DNA of 64,000 nt from Hennigella sp045641165 (GTDB lineage Bacteria > Bacillota_I > Bacilli_A > Mycoplasmatales > Mycoplasmoidaceae), in the NCBI GenBank assembly GCA_045641165.1, contig JAZUGL010000009.1, positions 1 through 64,000 on the forward strand. Direction: 5' to 3'. Positions 45,256 through 55,173 of this stretch are shown in pieces. Every line of letters begins with the position of its first letter. Position 1 is the stretch's first letter. Position numbers and translations under genes: made by a program. The notes under the pieces are model-generated. The model had not been told where the DNA came from. It did no database searches and worked only from the letters and a program-made list of their open reading frames with translations.

Positions 45256-45819
45256 ATGAAGCTTATAGTTGGTTTGGGAAATATTGGTGAAGCATATAAA
45301 AACACGAGACATAACGTGGGTTTTTTAGCTCTCGATGCAGTCTTAAAAGATTTAAATTTACAAATTGAAAACCACGATTATGATGGTGATTTAGTTGTAG
45401 CAAACATTAATGATCAAAAAGTTATGTTTATTAAACCAACCACTTTAATGAATCTTTCTGGCAAGTGTGTTGCAGCAGCAGCTAGATTCTACAAAATTAA
45501 ACCAGAAGACATTATTGTAATTCATGATGATTTAGATTTACCTGTTGGCGAATTTAAAATCAGAACCTCTGGTTCTGCTGGTGGACATAATGGTTTAAAA
45601 TCTATCATAAGTTGTTTGGGAAATGACAACTTTGTTAGATTTAAAATTGGTATTAGTCATCCAACAGACAAAGATGTTATTGGGCATGTGTTAGGCAAGA
45701 TATCTTCACAAGAAATGAAATTATTAAAAAAACCAATTGATAAATGTATTGAATTTATTAAATTGTCTTTATGTTGTCCTATTAATCAAGCAATTAGCAA
45801 AGTAAACCAAGAGAGGTAA
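45256..45819 (+). CDS. pth: Peptidyl-tRNA hydrolase
   Basis: A 187-residue enzyme that recycles peptidyl-tRNA released from ribosomes. The start MKLIVGLGNIGEAYKNTRHN contains the catalytic His, and 'IVIHDDLDLPVGEFKIRTSG' holds the catalytic Asp, followed by 'GGHNGLKSI'. Length is normal. nrdD starts 5 bases after its stop with an AGAGG site inside the end of pth, so the two are co-transcribed. Confidence 0.97.
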   Translation: MKLIVGLGNIGEAYKNTRHNVGFLALDAVLKDLNLQIENHDYDGDLVVANINDQKVMFIKPTTLMNLSGKCVAAAARFYKIKPEDIIVIHDDLDLPVGEFKIRTSGSAGGHNGLKSIISCLGNDNFVRFKIGISHPTDKDVIGHVLGKISSQEMKLLKKPIDKCIEFIKLSLCCPINQAISKVNQER

Positions 45820-45824
45820 CTTTT

Positions 45825-47768
45825 ATGTTTGTTATCAAGAGAGATGGAAGAAAAGTTAAGTTCAGTGAAAAGAAAATTCATGATGCATTAATTGCTGCTG
45901 CTATTGGTAATAATGTTGCTTTATCTCAAGAAGAAATTGAAAAAATAACAGCTAAAGTTCTTAAGTGTATTGACGAAAAACACGAAGAAGAAGTACATGT
46001 TGAAGAAATTCAAGACTATGTTGTTGCTTCTTTAAGTGAACTTGGCTATATCAAACTTTCTAAGCAATACTCTGCATATAGAAAAGAAAGAAGTAAGGCA
46101 AGAGAGCGTGGTAGTAAATTAATGGAAACAGTTTACAAGATTGGTGTTGAAACAGATAGAGACAACGCCAATGTTGGAAACAACTTCTCAGCTAAGTTAT
46201 TAAGAATTGCTTCTGAAGCAAATAAATGACATATGCTTCTAAAGCATCTACCATCTGAAATTGCTGAAAAACATGAATCTGGTGATTATTATATTCACGA
46301 CCTTGATAGTTATAATTTAGCAACAAATTGTTTGCATTTACCTACAAGAAAACTTTTAACAGAAGGGTTCAACCCAGGATATGGAACAATAAACCCACCA
46401 ACAACAATTGAAACAGCTGCTTCAATTTTGTGTGTTGCTTTGCAAGCAAGCCAAAATGATATGTTTGGTGGACAATCTCATCCTAATTTTGACAACGACA
46501 TTGCTATTACTATTCCTAGCACAAGAAAAAAAATTATTGCTGATATTAAAATGTCTGGTGGTAATTGAAAAGACAAAAAAATTGTAGATAAAATTTTAAA
46601 AAGAAGAGTACACCAAGCTATGCAAGAAGTTGTTTACAACTTAAATACTCTTCACTCAAGAGCCGGAAGCCAAGTTCCTTTTAGTTCTATTAATATCGGT
46701 GTTCCTGAAAATAAAGATGCTGCATTGGTGTGTGAATGTTTCTTAGAAGAATATGAAAAGGGTTTAGGAAAGGGAGAACAACCAATTTTCCCAAATATTA
46801 TCTTTAGAGTTAAGGCCGGAGTTAATAGAGACCCTAAAGATAAATATTTCTATTTATTCAAGCTAGCGTGTAGGGTGGCTTCAAAACGAATGAATCCAAC
46901 ATTTATGAATTTAGATGCTACCTTTAATAAAAAGTACTATGACATGGGTGTTTTGCCAGCCACTATGGGTTGTAGAACATATTTGTTGCCCGACATTAAT
47001 GGTGTGCCAAGAGTTGAGGGAAGAGGAAACAATGCTCCTGTAACAATGAATTTACCTAGATTAGCTATGCTAGCTAATAAAAACCTTGAAACATTCTTTA
47101 ACTCTCTTGACAAATTGTGCGAAGATTGTAAAGATCAATTATTACACAGATATTCAACATTAAAGAAGTTAAAAGTAAAGGATATGCCTTTTGTTTGCGG
47201 TGAAGGTTTAATTTATGGAACAGCAGGTTTAAAAAGAACTGATTCTATAGAACCAATATTAAAACATGGAACTTGGGGTATAGGATTCATTGGTTTAGCT
47301 GAAACACTTAAGTTGTTAGTTGGCAAACACCATGGAGAATCTCAAGAAGCAAGAGAATTGGGTTACACTATTGTAAAAAGAATTAGAGACAATTGCGATA
47401 AGTTTAAAAATAAATATAAACTTAACTTTAGTTGCTATGCAACTCCTGCTGAAGGTTTGAGTGGAAAATTCTTCCCATTAGATGAAGCCCAATTTGGAAA
47501 GATTGATTGAGTTACAACTAAAGGATATTACACAAATAGTTTTCATGTTCCTGTAGATTATCCAATCTCTATTGCTAAAAAACTGGCAATTGAAGCACCA
47601 TATCATGAACTATGTAATGCCGGACACATCTCATATGTTGAATTTGATAATTATCCAACACCAGAAGATGTGATGAATGTTATTACATATGCTTACACTA
47701 AAACAAATATCAACTATGTGGGAATTAACTTCCATATTAGATATTGTTTAGATTGTAGAAACAATTAA
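45825..47768 (+). CDS. nrdD: Class III ribonucleotide reductase large part, lacking the glycyl-radical end
   Basis: A 647-residue NrdD core for ribonucleoside triphosphate reduction without oxygen. An ATP-cone lies in residues 1-95 (FVIKRDGRKVKFSEKKI). Active-site cysteines are C169 ('NLATNCLHLPTRKLL') and C383 ('ATMGCRTYLLPD'), with 'VTMNLPRLAMLAN' after the latter. The protein stops at YCLDCRNN, exactly at the first CxxC of the C-terminal zinc site. The second CxxC and the RxTGY glycyl-radical motif are absent here but present in the separate gene at 48351-48551. A frame stop, not a TGA, ends it. Multiple in-frame TGA-Trp codons occur. Confidence 0.93.
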
Positions 47769-47770
47769 CT

Positions 47771-48280
47771 ATGCAAATTAGATTAGCAGGAATATTACCA
47801 AACTCTAATGCCAATGGGCCAGGTTTGAGAAAAACTTTTTTCTCACAAGGTTGTAGTCATGCTTGCCCTGATTGTTTCAATAAACACACTTGATCATTTT
47901 CGGGTGGTGCTTTAAAAGATTGTGATGAATTAATAAAAGAAACGCTAGAAGAATCATATCTAGCTGGCGTTACTTTTAGTGGTGGTGATCCTTTCGACCA
48001 ACCAGAACCTTTTGCTTATTTAGCTAGAGCTTTTAAAAAAGCAAATATTAATATTTGATCTTATACAGGTTATACATGAGAACAATTAATTAAATTGTCT
48101 AAAACAAACATTCATGTCAAGAGTTTGTTAAATAATATTGATGTCTTAGTTGATGGTCCTTTTATTAAGAAAAAATTCTCTGATCAAATTGAATTTAGAG
48201 GTTCAACAAACCAAAGAATAATTGATGTGACTAAATCTTTAAAAGAAAATAAAGTTTGTGTTATTAAAAAATATAAATAA
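47771..48280 (+). CDS. nrdG: Anaerobic ribonucleotide reductase activating enzyme NrdG
   Basis: A 169-residue radical-SAM activase that would put the glycyl radical on NrdD. The 4Fe-4S motif is 'FFSQGCSHACPDCFN' (CxxxCxxC) near residue 27, the SAM-contact GGD is in 'GVTFSGGDPFDQPEPF', and later 'NIDVLVDGPF' is typical. It starts 2 bases after the nrdD stop. Between it and the following glycyl-radical gene lies a strong hairpin (48291-48318). Confidence 0.94.
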
Positions 48281-48290
48281 ATTGGTTTAT

Positions 48291-48318
48291 GTTTGAATTA
48301 CGAGAGTATAATTCAAAC
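48291..48318 (+). other. Intercistronic RNA hairpin between nrdG and the glycyl-radical gene
   Basis: Perfect 10-base inverted repeat GTTTGAATTA / TAATTCAAAC with an 8-base loop CGAGAGTA. It is placed 10 bases after the nrdG stop and 32 bases before the next ATG. No U run follows, so it is not a clear terminator; RNA processing, attenuation or stability roles are possible. Confidence 0.6.
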
Positions 48319-48350
48319 AAAGAAACTTTAAATAAAGAAAAGAATTTGAA

Positions 48351-48551
48351 ATGGGAAAAGTAACATATTTAAAGCCTGGCGAAACTAAATGTCCTGTTTG
48401 TGGTTCTACACATATTTGCGAAATATCTAGAATCACAGGCTACTTATCTTTTGATGAAAGATTTTGTGAATCAAAAACTAAAGAAAGATCTTCAAGGGTT
48501 GACCACAATAATCTACATGAAGAAAACTACACAAAACAGATTAAAGCTTAA
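48351..48551 (+). CDS. Stand-alone NrdD C-terminal zinc and glycyl-radical domain
   Basis: A 66-residue protein. 'GETKCPVCGSTHICEISRI' gives the second zinc CxxC (C14, C17), and 'RITGYLSFDERF' carries the glycyl-radical motif, with G30 as the expected radical site. In ordinary NrdD this follows the first CxxC on the same chain. Here the upstream nrdD stops there, and nrdG lies between. The start ATG has only a weak ribosome site. The C-terminal tail (VDHNNLHEENYTKQIKA) is a normal NrdD-like end. It probably forms the active enzyme in trans with the 45825-47768 protein. Confidence 0.85.
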   Translation: MGKVTYLKPGETKCPVCGSTHICEISRITGYLSFDERFCESKTKERSSRVDHNNLHEENYTKQIKA

Positions 48552-48553
48552 TT

Positions 48554-48578
48554 AAAAAACACCCATAGGGTGTTTTTT
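48554..48578. terminator. Bidirectional terminator after the nrd genes
   Basis: Perfect 11-base inverted repeat AAAAAACACCC / GGGTGTTTTTT with a 3-base loop, ending the plus-strand pth-nrd transcript. The convergent minus gene stops at 48583, so it serves both directions. Confidence 0.92.
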
Positions 48579-48582
48579 TTAT

Positions 48583-49791
48583 TTAAATTGTTGGGTCTGG
48601 TGTAAAGAAGTCGTCAGGCATACCAGGATATAAGAATATGATGCTTATGATGTCTTTCATACAGTTTTTAACATCATCTGGGTTAACATCGGTTGCTTTA
48701 ATTTCAATTAAATCATAAAAGAAATCTGTAAAGCTGTTAAATCCTTCTTCAGTAATAGTAATTTGGTTTAGATCTCCTATTTTTATACCACCTATTTCCC
48801 CAGTTGCTTCATATTCAGCCACCAAATCTTGCATTGTGGTAATTGGATCTTCATCAACAATTTCAAATGTTTGTTCTGGCATCATTTGTTTTACTAAGTC
48901 GATAGCATTAGGTGAAGAGAAAAGGCCACTGATTTCGTTTGGATAGTCTTCCACTAGGGTGTTTCATGTTAGAACTAAATCTTCAACCGCTTCGCCGGCT
49001 TGTTCTTTAGTTTCAGAAGAAATATTTTCCATAATTGTTTGAATTTCAGAAGGAACTGTGGTTTCAATGTAATTAAGTAGAGTTCCACCACCAGGCACAG
49101 TAACATTTATTAGTGCTAACGCACTAAATAAAGCATCGAAGTCATAACAAGTTTGGGGTGAATAAGCTAGTCAAGAGAATGGTCCTGTACTTATGTTTAA
49201 TAAACCGTTGTATAGGCCACTAGAGAACCCATTTTTAGCTCTTGTAGAGGCAGATGTTGTTCCATTATAAATAACTTGAGTAAAAGCCATTGTAGTAGGA
49301 AGAGTTAAAATTCCTAATAAAGCAGCACCTCCAAGTTTGTTACCAACCTTATAGCCAACTGTATCAGCTTTTTTGTTTACTTTAGCGTATTGTTTAACCA
49401 TACCGTTTTTAGTTTTAACTTGAATCTTTTTTAAACCAACCACTTTCTTATATCAAGCGTAGTAGTTGATAAGTAAGATTAATTCGCTTACAGCCATAAA
49501 TAAGATAAATCAAACCGGTGATATAACTGAAGCAATTAATTGGTCGGTTACTGTTAGTCCTTGTACTAATGAGCTTAATAGGTTGGTAATCATTGGTTTA
49601 AGCGCAGCTGCTATAGCGTTGCCTGCTAATACTCAAATAATTAAACCTAATATATAGAAGATAAAGTTTCCCCCACCTCAATATGCTGCTCTTTTTCAAC
49701 CAGCTAATACTCCTATTAAAGGAAAAGCAACAACTAATATTACAAATATTACTGGTGCAACTATTGCTAAACTTTCTATTGGATAATTCAT
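48583..49791 (-). CDS. Unrecognised membrane protein with acidic extracytoplasmic tail
   Basis: A 402-residue protein. Hydrophobic segments lie near residues 8-28, 38-60, 78-105 and 150-172; the remaining ~220 residues are soluble and acidic (VDEDPITTMQDLVAEYEA). I do not recognise a family. A basic loop (KKIQVKTKNGMVKQYAK) lies between the third and fourth helices. It follows tdk by 12 bases and is probably co-transcribed with it, but no functional link is seen. TGA-Trp codons occur. Confidence 0.78.
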
Positions 49792-49803
49792 ATGTTCTCC
49801 TTA

Positions 49804-50427
49804 TTATTGTGATTTTTTAACTTTAGGCAAATAAGCTGTCCTTTCTCTTAAATGAGAATGACATTTTCTACATTTTGCAGAATATTCTTTTTTGTCTCCA
49901 ATTATTATATTGTTTTTTGCGTCTCTCTTACCTGTATGATCAGAAAAGGCTGCATTAGCTCCGCATTCCATGCATATAGCTTTTAGTTTAGTTACTCTTT
50001 CGGCAGTAGCTAATAACTTAGCTATTTGATCAAAAGGTTTGCCAAATGAGTCCATGTCAAGACCAGCAACCATAACAATGTATCCGTTGTTGGCTAAGTG
50101 ATTACATACATCACATAACTCATCATCAAAGAATTGTGCTTCGTCAATAGCAATTAATTGAATATGTTTGTTAGATTTGTTAATATGTTCAATGATTTCT
50201 CTAGATTGATAAACAGTAATAGTAGAAATGATTCTTCCATCTCTACTTTTAGCAATCTTAGCTCCTGAACGCGTGTCAGCGGCTGGAGTAAATACTAAAT
50301 ACTCAACTTCAGAATATTTAAGAAGATTTATTCTTCTTAATAATTCTTCAGATTTGCCTGAGAACATTGGTCCGCAGATAACTTCTATCCATCCTCTTTG
50401 TATATTAAACGCATTAATTTTTGGCAT
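49804..50427 (-). CDS. tdk: Thymidine kinase
   Basis: A 207-residue type II thymidine kinase. P-loop 'GPMFSGKSEELLRRI', 'IDEAQFFDDELCDVC' (DE of Walker B), 'VAGLDMDSFGKPF' and zinc Cys pairs in CMECGANA and CRKCHSH. It phosphorylates salvaged thymidine. It follows ychF by 8 bases. Confidence 0.96.
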   Translation of the reverse strand: MPKINAFNIQRGWIEVICGPMFSGKSEELLRRINLLKYSEVEYLVFTPAADTRSGAKIAKSRDGRIISTITVYQSREIIEHINKSNKHIQLIAIDEAQFFDDELCDVCNHLANNGYIVMVAGLDMDSFGKPFDQIAKLLATAERVTKLKAICMECGANAAFSDHTGKRDAKNNIIIGDKKEYSAKCRKCHSHLRERTAYLPKVKKSQ

Positions 50428-50435
50428 AATTCCTC

Positions 50436-51533
50436 CTAAACGTTAAATCTGAAGTAAACAACATCTCCATCTTTAATCGAATAGTCTTTCCCTTCAACTC
50501 TTAACAATCCTTTTGCTTTAACTTCTTGTTCTGTTTTAAATTCAATTAAATCTTTAGCGTTCATCACTTCTGCTCGTATGAAACCTTTTTGAATATCACT
50601 ATGGATTAGACCTGCACATTCTGGTGCACTCATCCCATTGATAAAGGTTCATGCTTTTACCTCATCTTTACCAAAGGTAAAGAAAGAAGAAAGATTTAAT
50701 AACTTGTACGCTTCTATTATAACTCTTGAAAGCCCGGTTTCTTTTAAACCTAAATCATCCATAAATGGTTTCTTATCTGATTCAGGTAATTTAGATATTT
50801 CACACTCTATTTGTGCAGATATAGGAATAATAATGTCGTTGGGTTTGCAACACTCTTTTAAAGCTTTAAGGTACGGGTTATTTTCTGGATGACTAATAGA
50901 TGCTTCATCTACATTAGCAACAAATAAAGTTGGTTTAAAGGTTAAAAAATTATCTAATTTAATTTGTTTTAACTCTTCATCACTAAAACTCATGTCTTTA
51001 ATTAACTTGTTATTAGTAAGTTGTTGTTTAACTCTTACATAAAGATTATCTAAAAATTGTGATGTTTTATCACCTGATAAAGCTTTGCGGTGTACTTTTT
51101 CAATTTTCTTATTAACAACATCAAGATCTGCAACTATTAACTCTAAGTTAATAATTTCAATGTCTCTTTTAGGATCAACACTATTGTAAACATGTGTAAT
51201 GTTTTTGTTTTCAAAACATCTAACAACATGGCAAATTGCGTCAGCTTCTCTTATGTTTGCTAAAAATTGATTCCCTAAACCTTCACCTTTAGATGCGCCT
51301 TTAACTAAACCAGCAATATCAACAAATTGACAAATTGCTGGTGTTGTTTTATTTGGATTAATTAAGGATGAAAGACTTCATAATCTTTTATCAGGAACTG
51401 CAACAATACCAACATTTGGTTCAATTGTTGCAAAAGGATAATTGGCTGCTTCAACTTGGGAATTAGTTATAGCATTAAATAAAGTAGATTTTCCTACATT
51501 GGGTAGACCAACAATACCAACAAATAAATTCAT
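50436..51533 (-). CDS. ychF: Ribosome-associated GTPase/ATPase YchF
   Basis: A 365-residue OBG-type protein. 'GIVGLPNVGKSTLFNAIT' is G1, 'FVDIAGLVKGASKGEGLGN' is G3, and 'VANVDEAS' matches the NxxE G4 of YchF. The C-terminal TGS domain ends 'DGDVVYFRFNV'. One TGA-Trp lies at 50646-50648. It shares one base with fba (TAATG at 51533). Confidence 0.96.
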
Positions 51534-52435
51534 TAGGCTTTATTTTTTGAACCAAACATTGTTATTTTTTCAATAACTTTTGCTTTTATGGCTTCACACC
51601 CTGGTTTTAATAATTTTCTTGGGTCAAAGCCTTTGGCTTTCTTATCTAAATCTTTTTTTGCTTTGATGTAATTTCTTGTAGCTTCAGCAAAAGCTAATTG
51701 ACATTCTGTGTTAACGTTAATTTTGCAAATACCTAGACTAATTGATTTTTTAACTTGATTAGAAGGAATGCCGGTTCCACCATGTAAAACTAAAGGAAGT
51801 CCCTTAACATTTTGAGAAATTTCTTTTAACTTTTTAAAATTTAAACCTTTTCAATTTTTGGGATAAATACCGTGGATGTTTCCAATTCCGGCAGCTAAAC
51901 AACATATTCCAGAGTTTGCAGCAATTGTTGCACATTCATCAACATTGGCTATTTCACCTTGGGAAGTAACTCCATCTTCGCTTCCACCAATTCCACCAAC
52001 TTCTGCTTCTACAGAAGCATGATATCTCTTTGCTAATTTAACAATCTTTTTTGTTTTAGCTAAATTTTCAGCAAAAGGAAAGGCTGAACCATCAAACATA
52101 ACTGAACTAAATCCAGCTTTCAAGGCATCTATACAAGCTTCATATTTACCATGATCAACATGTAAAGCAACAGGAACAGTAATGTTTTTGGTTTTAATAA
52201 CATTATTAACCATGTCTGCTACGTTTTTTCATCCACTCATATATTTGGCAGCCCCAGCAGAAACGCCTAAGATGATTGGTGCTTTTGCTTCTTGAGCTCC
52301 TTCCAAAACAGCTCCAATTCATTCAAGATTGTTAATATTGATCGCAGCAACAGCATAATGCCCTTGCTTAGCTTTATTAAGCATTTGAATCATATTTACT
52401 AATCTAGAATGTTTTGTTTTTTTGAATAAGCTCAT
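51533..52435 (-). CDS. fba: Class II fructose-bisphosphate aldolase
   Basis: A 300-residue zinc-dependent aldolase of glycolysis. 'VALHVDHGKYEACIDALK' holds Zn and catalytic residues, with 'SVEAEVGGIGGSEDG', 'LVLHGGTGIPSNQVK' and 'ISLGICKINVNTE'. Length is usual. A TATA-rich promoter lies at 52436-52500. It is upstream of ychF. Confidence 0.96.
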
Positions 52436-52500
52436 AAAATACCTCGTGACGTATATATTATTTATATATTATTTTTTGTGAACAAAAAATAAAAAGGTGA

Positions 52501-52953
52501 TTACTCACCTTCTTGTTCCTCTTCTTCACTTTCTTCTTCAGATGGTTCATCAATATTCTCATCATCAAGATCAGCACCTTTTTGTTGAGCCATCAATTCT
52601 TCCTCTTCTTCAAGATAAAAGATTTCGTCGTATTCACTTTGTTTATCAGATAAAGAAGCAACCCTTTTCTTTTCTTCGCTTTCTTCTTGTTTAAAGTTGT
52701 ACAAAGCGTTTGCTAGGTTTTCTTGTTGAGCAAGAGTTAAGAATTCTCTTAGTTGTCATTTATCTCCACCAACAAAGATAAATCTATGGTCTTGTAACAT
52801 TGAAGTATAAACATGACCAACTTGGGCTTGTTCATCTTTATCAAGTTTTAGTTTCTTAACTAAATCTTTTCATAATTGTTCAAAAGAAAATTGTTTTTCG
52901 CCGTATTTTTCTTTTGCTAATTCATAAATGTTTGAAATGATCGCTTTGTCCAT
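52501..52953 (-). CDS. rpoE: RNA polymerase delta subunit RpoE
   Basis: A 150-residue protein with the N-terminal HARE-HTH-like fold of delta (EQLWKDLVKKLKLDKDEQAQ, YTSMLQDHRFIFVGGDKWQL). A strongly acidic, repetitive Glu tail of about 30 residues follows, ending EEEEQEGE. Delta raises polymerase turnover and specificity in Gram-positives. One of its homologues is usual in mycoplasmas. It is monocistronic or weakly linked to fba. Confidence 0.92.
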
Positions 52954-52985
52954 AATAGTCCTTTTAAGTTATATTCTATTATATA

Positions 52986-54434
52986 TTAGTTCGCATAAAG
53001 CAAGAAAGGCTTTAAATATTTTAAAACTCTTTCTTTGCCTAGAATAGAAATTATTTTATTAAGTTCTGGCCCGTGTTCTAAACCAGTAAGAGCTATTCTT
53101 ATTGGCATAAATAATTCTGGTCCTTTATTTCCAGACAAAGCTTTAGCTTTGTTAATAAGTTCCTTAGCTTCATCAAATGAAATATGATCTGGAGCTTTTG
53201 TCATAACATCATGGAAGGCGTGCAATGTTTTTTGTGCTTGTTGACTTGCAACTTTCTTTCTTAATTCAGTTGTTGGGTTTGTATTTGAAAAAAATGTGTT
53301 CTTGATTAAAGTATTTAATTCTTGTGCATAAGAAATTTGCTTTTTAAATAATAAAATAATTTGGTCTTTTTCTTTTTTGAATTCACCAAATTCAATATTA
53401 ATAAATTTGACAACAAATTTAAGGTAGTCGTTTTCACTCATGTTAACGAAATATTTGTTGCCAACTCAAAGCATTTTGTTGTAATCAAAAAATGTTGGCG
53501 CTTTGGAAACGTGTTTAATGTCAAAGTTTTTAATTAATTCATTCATTGACATAATTTCTTGATTGTTGGTTGGGGCCCAACCTAATAATGCTAGGAAGTT
53601 TACTATTGCGTGTGGATAGAAACCCATATCTTGATAATCTTGAATAAATTGTTTTAATGATTTATCTCTTTTTGAAAGTTTCTTTCCTGATTTATCAACA
53701 ATAACAGATAAATGACCATATTCAATTGGTCTATCATTGAAGCCTAAAGCTTCTTTAATAGCAATTTGATATGGTGTATTAGAAATATGTTCTTCACCTC
53801 TTAATGCATGAGTAATGCGCATGTCATAGTCATCTACAACAACACCAAAGTTATACATAGGAATGCCGTTTGATTTTAAAATAACTGGATCAGTTAAGGC
53901 TGAAGTAGGAACAGTAACTTTACCCCTAATCATATCGTTCCAAGTAATGGTTGTATTGTCCTTAATTTTCAATCTTATGGTGTAAGGAATTTTAGCATCA
54001 AGCTTAGCTTGAATTTCTTCTTTAGACAAAAATAAACAATGTCTATTGTATTTTGGTGTTTGACCAGAAGTTTTAGCTTGAGCTCTGTTGGCATCTAATT
54101 CTTCTTTAGTACAAAAACATCTATAAGCCTTGCCTTCATTTAAAAGTTTGTTTGCTAATTCTTGGTATCTTTTTAATTTCGCTGTTTGAATGTATGGGCC
54201 AAATTGTCCTGGTTTTTTTATAGATTCGTCAATTTGTATTCCCATTCATTCCAAATTGTTAATTTGAGATTCGATTCCACCTTCAACATTTCTTTCTGTA
54301 TCAGTATCTTCAATACGCAAAATAAAATCGCCACCAAGATGTTTGGCATATAAGTAATTAAATAATGCTGTTCTTGCTCCACCAACGTGAAAGAAACCGG
54401 TTGGGCTTGGCGCGTATCTTAATCTAATTTTCAT
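52986..54434 (-). CDS. gltX: Glutamyl-tRNA synthetase
   Basis: A 482-residue class I synthetase. HIGH-type motif 'YAPSPTGFFHVGGARTALF', then 'LRIEDTDTERN', and KMSKS-type 'KKLSKRDK'. The C-terminal anticodon domain is complete. TGA-Trp codons lie at 54243 and 53463. The start overlaps the ispE end by 11 bases. Glutaminyl-tRNA may be formed by amidation of this product, but that is inference. Confidence 0.96.
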
Positions 54435-55173
54435 TTTTAAGTGTTACAACTGACGATCCAGCTCCGCTAAACCATGATTTGCCTTCAAAATTTTTAGCAA
54501 TCTGATAAAGCTGCTTGTCATTTTCTATTATATATTTAGTTAAATCATTATAAACAACATCTAAATGTTGTTTATAGATACGTGCTTTTAAAATTTGATC
54601 TACATCTACTTTAGATTTAAAATTGCTGTCATTATCTAATAATTGAAAAATTTTCTCTGTAGAAACAAAAATATTGTTAATTTCAACATCAAATTTTGGT
54701 TTTCAATCAAAAATGGGGGAAACATATTCACCATAATTTTTAACTCTAGCAATTTTGTATCTTGACAAGAAAAAAGGAATATCGCTTCCTAAATTTAGAG
54801 CAATATCTTCAAGATCTAAATTTATGTTTTCTTTTTTCAATAAATAATTAATGACCGCAGCAGCATCTGATGATCCACCGCCCAAACCAGCTCCTATAGG
54901 AATGTGTTTATAAATTTTTATGTGATAGTTAATATTCAAACTAAATTTTTCGTGAAGATATTTTAGTGTTTTGGTAACTAAACAATCATCTAAACCCATT
55001 AGGTGGTTATTAAAATAGTAGCTAACTTTTGGTTCTTTAGATTTTTTGATTTTAACTACATCATACATTTTTTTATACAAGTATAAAATAGAGTCCAATT
55101 TATGCTTGGTTTTGTTTTTTGTTTTAAAAATTTTTAAACACAAATTAACTTTTGCGTATGCTTTGATTTTCAT
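54424..55173 (-). CDS. ispE: 4-diphosphocytidyl-2-C-methyl-D-erythritol kinase
   Basis: A 249-residue GHMP kinase of the MEP pathway. 'MKIKAYAKVNLCLKIFKTK' is the N-terminal Lys/Asp region, 'PIGAGLGGGSSDAAAVINYL' is the GHMP ATP motif, and 'NLGSDIPFFL' is also typical. The C-terminus 'WFSGAGSSVVTL' matches the usual MTGSGS-type loop. Shorter than the ~280-residue norm. It shares one base with ksgA (TAATG at 55173). Confidence 0.93.

Noticed and set aside
47766..47768. Possible recoding at the nrdD stop to join the radical domain
   Set aside because: The stop is TAA, nrdG starts 2 bases later in another frame, and the radical domain lies beyond the whole of nrdG, so readthrough or frameshifting cannot join them.
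45256..48551. NrdR boxes controlling the reductase genes
   Set aside because: No match to the NrdR palindrome was seen upstream of pth, nrdD or nrdG.
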